Part shown: positions 4,560-11,119 of the stretch, piece by piece
Layout: every line of letters starts with the position of its first letter
Position numbering within the stretch: the stretch's first letter is position 1
Assembly: GCA_030689285.1 (NCBI GenBank)
Contig: JAUYJM010000001.1
Coordinates: 1-12,330 of the forward strand
Direction of reading: 5' to 3'
DNA: 12,330 bases
Source of the DNA: a bacterium
Lineage (GTDB): Bacteria; Patescibacteriota; Minisyncoccia; Phycocordibacterales; GCA-002787175
Notes under the pieces: generated by a model
The model's database searches: none
What the model was told of the DNA's origin: nothing
Seen by the model: only the letters and a program-made list of their open reading frames with translations
Translations under genes and position numbers: made by a program

Positions 4560-4836
4560 GCACATTTTAAACATCTTCTGTCCAGTCCTAAAAGACCTCT
4601 ATTTTAAGCCATATTTCCAAAACAATCTTTTTTACTCTTTCATTTTTAAAGGACTTGTTATTCCCTAACTTGCACAAATAAACAAGGGATCGATTTGAGC
4701 TAACGCAAAGGATTGTTGGAGCATATCCCTGATAACCGTACGGTTTAAGAGTTTAAGAGAAGTCATATACCTGTCAATCCGTGTTCCTAGACAGTGTTTA
4801 TTTAAAGTGACAATTTGAATGTAGCGGTTTTAAAGC
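4560..4836. other. AT-rich intergenic region with no gene
   Basis: No gene or RNA is recognised. It contains a perfect 12-bp palindrome AACCGTACGGTT (4734-4745) and an imperfect stem around 4660-4690 (TCCCTAACTTG with CAAGGGA). Confidence 0.6.
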
Positions 4837-4865
4837 TTTACACTTTCAACTTTAAACTTTAGACT
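4837..4865 (+). promoter_or_regulatory. Putative yebC promoter, leaderless type
   Basis: TTTACA (4837-4842), a 17-bp spacer and TAGACT (4860-4865) sit 6 nt before the yebC ATG. No Shine-Dalgarno is present, so the transcript may start at the ATG. Confidence 0.5.
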
Positions 4866-4871
4866 GTTGCC

Positions 4872-5423
4872 ATGGCAGGACATAACAAATGGAAGCAAAT
4901 AAAACACCAAAAGGCGAAAACAGACGCTCATAAATCCAAGGTATTCAGTAAATTCGCCAAACTTATAACCACCGAAGCAAAGCTTGCGAACGGCAATTTG
5001 AACTCCCCGTCTTTAAAGGCGGTTGTTGAACGCGCCAAGGCAGAAAATATGCCGAATGACAACATTGAAAGGGCGATTAAAAGAGCTACGGAACAGAAAA
5101 CCGCCATGGAGGCGATTGTCTATGAGGCCTACGGGCCGGGTGGGGTTGCGATGCTTATAGAAGCACTGACCGACAACAGAAACAAGGCGGCCCAGGAAGT
5201 GAAACATATTCTGTCGGAAAACGGCTTTTCTCTCTCCGCTCCCGGAAGCGCGGTTTGGGCGTTCAAGAAAAGCACCAACCCCTCGACAAGCTCGGGGCAA
5301 GCAACCCTGCAACCAACGACCACGGTCCCCCTTTCCGACGAGGACGCGGAAAAACTTTCTAAACTTGTGGAAGAATTGGAAAACAACGAAGAGGTCCAAG
5401 AGGTTTTCACCAACGCAGAATAG
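4872..5423 (+). CDS. yebC: YebC/PmpR family protein, shortened form
   Basis: The N-terminus MAGHNKWKQIKHQKAKTDAH and 'YEAYGPGGVAMLIEALTDNRN' (residues 84-104) are diagnostic of YebC/TACO1 proteins, described as transcriptional regulators and as factors relieving ribosome stalling. At 183 residues it is about 60 shorter than typical members such as E. coli YebC (246). Domain 1 (1-80) and the start of the next domain are normal up to 'GSAVWAFKK' (125-133). The sequence then jumps to the family's C-terminal 'PTTTVPLSDEDAEKLSKLVEELENN'. The usual middle segment is missing and NPSTSSGQA (136-144) stands in its place, encoded by a hairpin-type repeat at 5279-5304. It was probably once adjacent to ruvC, as in many bacteria, and is now separated by the S23-type gene. 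Confidence 0.93.
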   Translation: MAGHNKWKQIKHQKAKTDAHKSKVFSKFAKLITTEAKLANGNLNSPSLKAVVERAKAENMPNDNIERAIKRATEQKTAMEAIVYEAYGPGGVAMLIEALTDNRNKAAQEVKHILSENGFSLSAPGSAVWAFKKSTNPSTSSGQATLQPTTTVPLSDEDAEKLSKLVEELENNEEVQEVFTNAE

Positions 5424-5436
5424 CTTATTGATTACC

Positions 5437-5452
5437 AAATCCGAAATTCTAA
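5437..5452. repeat. Left 16-bp inverted repeat flanking the S23-type gene
   Basis: AAATCCGAAATTCTAA is the perfect reverse complement of 5861-5876. The similarity continues inward imperfectly (CTAAATCC near 5456 with GGATTTTAG near 5846). Together the arms enclose the four-helix-bundle gene in a 440-bp unit. Confidence 0.85.
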
Positions 5453-5476
5453 TATCTAAATCCTAAACAAATTCAA

Positions 5477-5833
5477 ATGACAGAAAACTTAAAAAAGACG
5501 TATGATCTGGAGGAAAGAACATTGGAATTTGCAAAATGTGTAAGAAACTTTGTAAAAAAGATTCCCAAGACAACAGGAAATTTGGAAGACGGTAAACAGC
5601 TTATTCGCTCTTCGGGCTCTATGGGAGCCAATTACATAGAAGCAAATGAGTCATTAAGTCGGAAGGATTTTTTGATGAGAATAAAAATCTGTCGTAAAGA
5701 GTCAAAAGAAACTATTTATTGGCTAAAACTTTTAGATATTCCTGAAGTTTGCGTTCTGGAGAGAAATAAACTTGTAACAGAAGCGTCTGAACTTATGAAA
5801 ATTTTTGGCTCTATCATACAGAAAAGTGTTTGA
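5477..5833 (+). CDS. Four-helix-bundle protein, S23/IVP family
   Basis: A 118-residue all-helical protein with the family's landmarks: 'YDLEERTLEFAKCVRNFVKKIPK' (helix 1), 'QLIRSSGSMGANYIEANES' (residues 41-59, the R-S-S-x-S-x-x-x-N-x-x-E signature), 'RKDFLMRIKICRKESKETIYWLKLL' (helix 3) and a last helix with SELMKIF. Members are encoded in intervening sequences of 23S rRNA genes in some bacteria, and stand alone elsewhere; the biochemical role is unknown. Here it sits between yebC and ruvC in the same direction, inside perfect 16-bp inverted repeats, and its codon use is more AT-rich than yebC. This fits an inserted element rather than an old operon member. Confidence 0.9.
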   Translation: MTENLKKTYDLEERTLEFAKCVRNFVKKIPKTTGNLEDGKQLIRSSGSMGANYIEANESLSRKDFLMRIKICRKESKETIYWLKLLDIPEVCVLERNKLVTEASELMKIFGSIIQKSV

Positions 5834-5860
5834 TTTTTTGATTTGGATTTTAGTTATTAT

Positions 5861-5876
5861 TTAGAATTTCGGATTT
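5861..5876. repeat. Right 16-bp inverted repeat flanking the S23-type gene
   Basis: TTAGAATTTCGGATTT, complement of 5437-5452. It ends 10 bp before the ruvC ATG. I see no clear target-site duplication outside the two arms. Confidence 0.85.
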
Positions 5877-5886
5877 CTAAAATTTT

Positions 5887-6381
5887 ATGAAAATTTTAGC
5901 CATTGATCCCGGCTACGAGAGACTCGGTATAGCGATTATTGAAAAGGAAAAAGGAGGCAAAGAAACCTTGCTTTATTCGGAATGCTTTAAAACTTCGGCA
6001 AAGGATGCTCATGCCAAAAGACTCGGGCAGATATCAAAAAAAATTTCAGAAACGCTCAACGTCTTCCCGTCGGAAGCTCTCGCCATTGAGGAACTTTTTT
6101 TAAACACGAACCAAAAAACGGCAATGAAGGTTTCCGAAGCCCGAGGGGTTGTGATAGCCGAGGCGGCCCGGGCGGGGCTTCCCGTCTTTGAATACACGCC
6201 TCTGCAGATAAAGGTGGCGGTTACCGGCTACGGCAGAAGCGACAAAAAAGCCGTAATTTCAATGATTGAAAAGCTGATAAATCTTTCTTTAGACAAGAAA
6301 CCCCAAGACGACGAATATGACGCCATCGCTACAGGACTTACATTTTTTGCCACCCAACGCGCATATAGCGTGCGGCAATAA
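5887..6381 (+). CDS. ruvC: Crossover junction endodeoxyribonuclease RuvC
   Basis: A 164-residue RNase H-fold resolvase that cuts Holliday junctions symmetrically during recombination repair, normally with RuvAB. The start MKILAIDPGYERLGIAII holds the first catalytic Asp (D7). 'LAIEELFLNTNQKTAMKVSEARGV' holds E68 and the conserved N-x-x-x-A-x-x-V-x-x-A-R-G motif, and 'PQDDEYDAIATGLTF' provides the last acidic pair (D142, D145). Length is close to E. coli RuvC (173) and no key residue is missing. ruvA and ruvB do not follow within this window. There is no Shine-Dalgarno; translation may depend on upstream transcription through the inserted S23-type unit, or on a promoter within its right arm. 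Confidence 0.95.
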   Translation: MKILAIDPGYERLGIAIIEKEKGGKETLLYSECFKTSAKDAHAKRLGQISKKISETLNVFPSEALAIEELFLNTNQKTAMKVSEARGVVIAEAARAGLPVFEYTPLQIKVAVTGYGRSDKKAVISMIEKLINLSLDKKPQDDEYDAIATGLTFFATQRAYSVRQ

Positions 6382-6516
6382 ATTGAAATATCACTCACAC
6401 CGCCGATTTTGTATTTCGCATGATATAAGCATGTAGGGGGTTTCCAGACGCGAGTTTTCCACAGTCTTATCGTTTTCCTATTGCAAAAAAATGCCCATTT
6501 GGTAAAACTAAAGTGC
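6382..6516. other. Intergenic region after ruvC
   Basis: No gene recognised and no clear terminator after ruvC. The sequence is plain AT-rich DNA up to the promoter of the next ORF. Confidence 0.5.
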
Positions 6517-6545
6517 TTTCATCTCCCTACTTGAGGGAGTATTAT
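6517..6545 (+). promoter_or_regulatory. Putative promoter whose spacer is a perfect palindrome
   Basis: TTTCAT (6517-6522, weak -35) and TATTAT (6540-6545, good -10) are separated by exactly 17 bp. The spacer consists of CTCCCT, a 5-nt centre and AGGGAG. An inverted repeat there is a typical place for a repressor operator. Confidence 0.4.
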
Positions 6546-6564
6546 CAAATAGTTTGGTTTTAGT

Positions 6565-6693
6565 ATGAATGATGAAATAGGAGAAAATTTTAATTCTGAA
6601 GACTTGGAAAGGGTTGGCGATACGGAAGACGCTCTTTCAGATGAAGAAAACGATTTTTCCGGTCTTGAAGATTCGTTTGACGACGAGGAATAA
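6565..6693 (+). CDS. Small, highly acidic protein of unknown function
   Basis: ATG 6565 to TAA 6691-6693 encodes 42 residues, starting MNDEIGENFNSEDLERVGDT and ending FDDEE. About 40 percent are D or E and there are almost no basic residues. It is probably disordered and soluble; I recognise no domain. The case for a real gene is the arrangement: a promoter-like pair 20 nt upstream, consistent acidic coding throughout, and a strong intrinsic terminator starting 3 nt after the stop. Such proteins may bind basic partners or metal ions, but nothing here shows the role. Confidence 0.6.
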   Translation: MNDEIGENFNSEDLERVGDTEDALSDEENDFSGLEDSFDDEE

Positions 6694-6695
6694 AA

Positions 6696-6729
6696 AATAC
6701 CGTCCCGACAAAAGTCGGGACGGTATTTT
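6696..6729 (+). terminator. Rho-independent terminator of the acidic ORF
   Basis: A 14-bp perfect stem (AATACCGTCCCGAC with GTCGGGACGGTATT) around an AAAA loop, followed by TTTC on the + strand. A-rich DNA before it gives U's on the other strand, so it might act in both directions. Confidence 0.88.
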
Positions 6730-7028
6730 CCTAACGTTTTCAGGACTTTATGGTCCCGAGCTTGCAGTGAAGTTCAACACTTCTAGGACTTACGCAATTT
6801 ATTGCTTTTCTTTTTCTTCCTTTTGCAAAGAGGGTAGTCATTCCGGTGACGGAGGATTTATAAATCCCTCCTGCATAAGAATGCAGTGCTTCTTACAGAA
6901 GCTGTCCACTCATTGGGCTTTTTATTTCGCTTCGCTCACAAAAATCCTCAATGAGTCTTGCGAAAGCTCCACGCATTCGCTTTCTCACCCTTTACAAAAG
7001 GGAGAATTAGAGACCAAGCGCTCAGGTC
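6730..7028. repeat. Repeat-rich spacer downstream of tyrS
   Basis: No gene is supported. It contains the 14-bp palindrome GGATTTATAAATCC (6854-6867), an 8-bp inverted repeat ACTCATTG/CAATGAGT (6908-6915/6949-6956), and CCCTTTACAAAAGGG near 6989-7003. Such hairpin sequences are common in spacers of this kind of genome. One of them may terminate tyrS on the - strand, but none has a clean T-run. Confidence 0.5.
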
Positions 7029-8234
7029 CTAGCTCTTTATTTTCAAAAAGCGATGTTTGCCGATTTTTATGTCAGCGTCTTTTGTAATCTGGAGAGAAGA
7101 ATTTTCGTTGGCAGTTTCTCCGTTTATTGAAATCGCGCCGTTTGAAAGAAGGCGGCGAAATTCGGTCTTAGAAGACACCAGTTTTTCGCGTACTAGAATG
7201 TCGGCCAACATTTCCTCTTTTTTCAATTTCACGATTCTCACCTCATCCGGCATACCTCCTTTTTTGAAAACTTCGGTAAATTTTTTTTCAGCCGCAGCCG
7301 CTTTTTTTGCGTCGTGATATAACGTCACTATCTCGCGTCCAAGACGCATTTTGACTTCTTTGGGGTTAGAGCCTTCATGGAGCATTATTTTAACTTTTTC
7401 TATTTCTTCCAGAGGAAGAAACGTGCAGTCGGTCAAAACTTGTAAAATTACTTCATCTGGCAACGCCATAACTTTGCCGTACATATCCTCGAAACCGGCG
7501 GTAAGGGGAATGTAGTCGCCCTCACTTTTGTTCATAAGTTTTTTGCCGGTCTTTTGATTTACAAGAAGTGTCGTAGTTATCACAAATTTTTCTTTATTTT
7601 TGTATTGGCGAAGAAGCATCCTTCCCATAAGCATATTGAAAGTCTGGTCGTTTCCGCCAATCTCGCCGTCAATATCCATCGCCACGCTGTCGTACCCTTG
7701 CATCAATGGATAAAAAAATTCGTGAAGATATATGGGCTTGCCCGCTTTCACCCTTTCTTCAAACATATCCCTCTCAATCATTTGTTTTACCGTAACATGG
7801 GAAGATAGTTCCAAAACATCCGTAAATTTCAGCTTGGAAAGCCACTTGCTGTTAAGTAATATTTCAGCCGGATTTTCTTTGTCCTCAAAAGAGACAATCC
7901 GCGAAATTTGGGACTTCCATGTTTTTATGTTGGTTTTTATTTCTTTTTCAGTCATCTGACGTCGGGTATTTTCTTTACCTGTAGGGTCGCCGATTTTAGC
8001 GGTAAAATCGCCAAAAAGCACTATGGTTTTGTGCCCGAGCCGCCTAAGTTTTTCAATCAAAATGAGATTTGTGGAGTGGCCTAGATGGAGTTCGGGCCCC
8101 GTGGGGTCGGCGCCCAAATAGAAACTCAACCGTTTACCGGATAAAAGGGCCTCTTTAAGGCTATCTTTTGAAGGGTAGACGGCTGAAATTCCTCGTGTTA
8201 AAAGTTCGTTCACTTCTTTTTCAGTCGGTTTCAT
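7029..8234 (-). CDS. tyrS: Tyrosine--tRNA ligase
   Basis: A 401-residue class I aminoacyl-tRNA synthetase that activates tyrosine with ATP and charges tRNA-Tyr in the cytoplasm. The Rossmann core has 'FYLGADPTGPELHLGHS' (residues 38-54), where HLGH (50-53) is the HIGH motif. 'DIDGEIGGNDQTFN' (187-200) is the tyrosine-binding region. 'KKLMNKSEGDYIPL' (231-244) is the KMSKS loop in a variant form, L-M-N-K-S. A C-terminal S4-like RNA-binding domain covers about 345-401 ('MLADILVREKLVSSKTEFRRLLSNGAISING'). Length is normal for the bacterial TyrRS subgroup with HxGH and an S4 tail. It is transcribed divergently from the PBP gene. A TATTCT box lies 7 nt before the ATG and no Shine-Dalgarno is seen. 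No T-box leader is apparent. Confidence 0.95.
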   Translation of the reverse strand: MKPTEKEVNELLTRGISAVYPSKDSLKEALLSGKRLSFYLGADPTGPELHLGHSTNLILIEKLRRLGHKTIVLFGDFTAKIGDPTGKENTRRQMTEKEIKTNIKTWKSQISRIVSFEDKENPAEILLNSKWLSKLKFTDVLELSSHVTVKQMIERDMFEERVKAGKPIYLHEFFYPLMQGYDSVAMDIDGEIGGNDQTFNMLMGRMLLRQYKNKEKFVITTTLLVNQKTGKKLMNKSEGDYIPLTAGFEDMYGKVMALPDEVILQVLTDCTFLPLEEIEKVKIMLHEGSNPKEVKMRLGREIVTLYHDAKKAAAAEKKFTEVFKKGGMPDEVRIVKLKKEEMLADILVREKLVSSKTEFRRLLSNGAISINGETANENSSLQITKDADIKIGKHRFLKIKS

Positions 8235-8311
8235 TACATACAGAATATCATATTTCTGACGAAAACGAAGCAGGTGGAAACGGTTGTCCTATAGCACCTG
8301 TTTATCTGGCC
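8235..8311. promoter_or_regulatory. tyrS upstream region with -10-like box
   Basis: On the - strand TATTCT ends 7 nt before the tyrS ATG; the -35 is poor (TTCGTT-like). CAGGTG/CACCTG (about 8270-8299) can form a small stem. Confidence 0.35.
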
Positions 8312-8314
8312 TTA

Positions 8315-8550
8315 GAGCCTATCCACTATCTAACCGCAAAATACAAGAAAAAATATAGCTTGCCCCCACACCAATATTCATTGGTGTGCGCTTGCAAAGC
8401 AAGCGGGGGGCTTGCCTGCCGAAATGTCCAAAATTCTGCTCCAAATTGTGTCTTTTTCGTCAGCGTATCTCGATATGCTTCCTCAAAATCCGCAATTTTC
8501 GCGGGCGGATTTTGAACATTTCGCCTAGGCATTAGATAGTGGATAGGCTC
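8315..8550. mobile_element. 236-bp MITE with 19-bp terminal inverted repeats, IS5/IS1031-like ends
   Basis: GAGCCTATCCACTATCTAA (8315-8333) and its perfect reverse complement (8532-8550) form the ends, flanked on both sides by TTA (8312-8314 and 8551-8553). Ends beginning GAG and a 3-bp TNA duplication are known for the IS1031 group of the IS5 family; the assignment is inference. No transposase is encoded. Inside lie a second imperfect inverted repeat (CGAAATGTCCAAAAT near 8419 with ATTTTGAACATTTCG near 8509) and a 9-bp hairpin CACACCAAT/ATTGGTGTG around 8368-8389. It occupies most of the space between tyrS and the PBP gene. Confidence 0.85.
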
Positions 8551-8578
8551 TTAAACATCACAAATAATGTGGTATTAT
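8551..8578 (+). promoter_or_regulatory. Putative PBP promoter abutting the MITE
   Basis: TATTAT (8573-8578) lies 7 nt before the ATG at 8586, and TTAAAC (8551-8556) is a weak -35 at 16 bp that starts inside the target-site duplication. Insertion of the MITE would have replaced everything upstream of the -35. No Shine-Dalgarno is present, suggesting a leaderless transcript. Confidence 0.5.
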
Positions 8579-8585
8579 AGTTTTT

Positions 8586-11087
8586 ATGAGAGGTAAAAAA
8601 TCCAGAAAATGGAAGATTTTACGGAAAATTTTATTTTTAGGCCTGATTTTGAGCCTTTTTTTTGCAGGTCTAGTTTTGCTATGGCTCGCCACTCTTAAAA
8701 TCCCTGATTTGGAATCTTTTGACCAGAGAAAAGTCTCCGAGTCCACCAAAATCTACGACCGCACGGGAGAAATACTTCTGTACGATGTTCATGAAAATGT
8801 TAAAAGAAAGATAGTTCCTTTTGAAGAAATTTCCAGAAACATTAAAAACGCGACCGTGGCTATTGAAGACGACCAGTTTTGGCAGCATAAAGGCGTAAAA
8901 CCGCTCTCATTTTTGAGAGCAGTTTGGATAAACTTGAAAGAAGGAGGTTTTTCACAGGGCGGTTCCACGATTACTCAACAGGTTGTAAAAAATTCACTTC
9001 TCACAAAAGAAAAAACAATTGCCAGAAAATTAAAAGAGTGGGTATTGTCCGTAAAACTTGAGAAAGTTTTGAGCAAAGAGGAAATCTTGGCATTTTATCT
9101 AAACGAAGTTCCTTACGGAGGCAGTATTTACGGCATAGAGGAAGCCAGCAAGCAGTTTTTTGATAAGACCGCGGCAGACCTTACTATTGCGGAGTCGGCG
9201 TATTTAGCGGTACTTCCAAACGCCCCCACTTTCTTTTCGCCTTACGGCAACAATCGCGACCGTCTTGAGGAACGGAAAAATCTGATTCTCTTCAGGATGC
9301 TCCAAAACGGTTTCATAAGCCAGGAGGATTATGAAAAAGCCAAAGAAGAAAAAGTGGAATTTCAACCCCAGCCGGACTTTGGAATCAAAGCTCCACACTT
9401 TGTGATATATGTAAAGCAATATCTTGAAGAAAAGTATGGGAGAGACGCGGTTGAATCCGGTGGGCTTAAAGTTATTACTACTCTGGACTACGCGCTTCAA
9501 GAAAAAGGGGAAGAGATGGTGAAAGAATTTACCCTTAATAACCAAAAAGAGTTTGACGCGGAAAACGCCGCTCTCGTGGCGATTGACCCAAAAACCGGAC
9601 AAATTTTGACTATGATCGGCTCACGCGACTATTTTGACGAAGAGATTGATGGTAATTTCAACGTTAGTTTGGCGCGCCGTCAACCAGGTTCGGCCTTTAA
9701 ACCTTTTGCCTACGCTACAGCCATAAACAAGGGTTACACTGCCGAAACTGTCGTATTTGACCTGCAAACTCAATTTTCTACCGCCTGCGCTCCGAACTTT
9801 TTTGAAATTACCGATGTTTGCTACAGTCCGCAAAACTACGACAGTATATTCAGAGGTCCTGTATCTTTTCGAAACGCGTTAGCGCAGTCTATAAATATTC
9901 CAGCGATTAAAGTTTTGTATCTTGCTGGGCTTCAAGACACATTGGAGACTGCCAGAGATATGGGCATAACCACTCTAGGTAACGCCGGCTTGTACGGGCT
10001 GACCTTGGTTTTAGGAGGTGGGGAAGTGCGGCTTTTGGATATTGTCGGAGCTTACAGCGTATTTGCAAATGACGGTGTTAGAGAGGCGCATACCCCGATT
10101 CTTAGAGTGGAGGACAAAACGGGCGCGGTACTGGAGAGTTATAAAAAAGAAGACAGGCGGGTTTTGCCGTCTGAAACTGCCAGATGGATTTCAGACATTC
10201 TTTCAGACAATGTGGCCAGAACCCCGCTTTTCGGCGCAAATTCGCTCTTGCGTTTTGACGGTAGAGATGTGGCAGTAAAGACCGGTACCACAAACGACTA
10301 TCGAGACGCATGGATCATAGGGTATAGTCCAAATATTGCCGTGGGCGCTTGGGCTGGAAACAATGACAACCGACCGATGAAGCAGGTGGCGGGGCTTAAA
10401 GTCTCGCCCCTTTGGCGGCAATTTATAGACGAAGCTCTCAAAAAACTGCCGGTAGAAAATTTTCCTGACCCCGAGCCAATTAAGGAGGAGGGTTTAAAAC
10501 CCGTACTTAAAGGCGTATGGAGAGGAAGTACACCTTACTACGTGGATGCTTTTTCAGGACTTCGCGCTACGGAACATACACCTCCGGAATTTAGAGTGGA
10601 GAAAGTTATAACACAAGTTCACACCATTCTATACTGGGTGGACAAAGACAATCCCCGTGGAGATTTTCCAAACAATCCCAACTCGGACTCTCAATTTGAA
10701 AGATGGGAATATCCCGTGCGGCTTTGGGTGGGCGCGCAAAATATCATGGAAGAAACATCTGACGTCATCCCAAAAGAAGAAGATACCGCCCACGGACCGG
10801 GTTCAACTCCCACGATTTCAATATTAAGTCCCGTGCCGGGAAATAGATATCCCAAAGAAAGTAGAATCGTGGTTTCTATTTCGGCTAACGGGAAGTTTCC
10901 CATTGCCAAAACCGAATTTTATGTAAACGGCGTTTATATAGGTTCTTCATCTCGCGCTCCGTTCTCATTCTCTTTTGTACCGGCCGAACTGCCGCAATCC
11001 GAATCTCAAAACGCTCTGCGCGTGATTGTTTCTGACATTGCGGGCAACAAGGGCGAGGCAGGAATGCACTTTTCGTTAGAAGAATAG
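8586..11087 (+). CDS. Class A penicillin-binding protein (transglycosylase/transpeptidase)
   Basis: An 833-residue bifunctional enzyme that polymerises lipid II and crosslinks peptidoglycan outside the membrane. A basic tail (1-14) and one membrane anchor (about 15-36) precede the GT51 domain, with 'AIEDDQFWQHKG' (catalytic Glu 94), 'GGSTITQQVVKN' (125-136) and 'KEWVLSVKLEKVLSKEEIL'. The transpeptidase domain has all three motifs: S369-x-x-K372 (PGSAFKP), S435-x-N437 and K565-T-G (KTGTT). A proline-rich linker follows, then a C-terminal Ig-like domain (about 740-833, 'PTISILSPVPGNRYP' onward) of the kind seen on several class A PBPs and probably wall-facing. Two Cys (401, 412) in the transpeptidase domain could pair. 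polA starts 32 bp downstream in the same direction, so co-transcription is likely. Confidence 0.95.
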   Translation: MRGKKSRKWKILRKILFLGLILSLFFAGLVLLWLATLKIPDLESFDQRKVSESTKIYDRTGEILLYDVHENVKRKIVPFEEISRNIKNATVAIEDDQFWQHKGVKPLSFLRAVWINLKEGGFSQGGSTITQQVVKNSLLTKEKTIARKLKEWVLSVKLEKVLSKEEILAFYLNEVPYGGSIYGIEEASKQFFDKTAADLTIAESAYLAVLPNAPTFFSPYGNNRDRLEERKNLILFRMLQNGFISQEDYEKAKEEKVEFQPQPDFGIKAPHFVIYVKQYLEEKYGRDAVESGGLKVITTLDYALQEKGEEMVKEFTLNNQKEFDAENAALVAIDPKTGQILTMIGSRDYFDEEIDGNFNVSLARRQPGSAFKPFAYATAINKGYTAETVVFDLQTQFSTACAPNFFEITDVCYSPQNYDSIFRGPVSFRNALAQSINIPAIKVLYLAGLQDTLETARDMGITTLGNAGLYGLTLVLGGGEVRLLDIVGAYSVFANDGVREAHTPILRVEDKTGAVLESYKKEDRRVLPSETARWISDILSDNVARTPLFGANSLLRFDGRDVAVKTGTTNDYRDAWIIGYSPNIAVGAWAGNNDNRPMKQVAGLKVSPLWRQFIDEALKKLPVENFPDPEPIKEEGLKPVLKGVWRGSTPYYVDAFSGLRATEHTPPEFRVEKVITQVHTILYWVDKDNPRGDFPNNPNSDSQFERWEYPVRLWVGAQNIMEETSDVIPKEEDTAHGPGSTPTISILSPVPGNRYPKESRIVVSISANGKFPIAKTEFYVNGVYIGSSSRAPFSFSFVPAELPQSESQNALRVIVSDIAGNKGEAGMHFSLEE

Positions 11088-11119
11088 TTTTTTGACTGTA
11101 AATTTGAGGCAAGCAAAAT

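Noticed and set aside
4100..4870. Known noncoding RNA (tmRNA, RNase P, SRP, 6S) or tRNA
   Set aside because: No tmRNA ends or tag, no RNase P GAGGAAAGUC core, no SRP tetraloop region and no T-loop GTTCRA motif recognised.
6614..7087. 157-codon + strand ORF overlapping the acidic gene and the terminator
   Set aside because: Runs through an intrinsic terminator and repeat spacer in a different frame from the acidic ORF; no domain character.
7504..7545. tyrS KMSKS loop variant (LMNKS) as a sign of inactivity
   Set aside because: The loop keeps the central Lys-Ser and all other motifs are intact; such variation is tolerated in class I synthetases.
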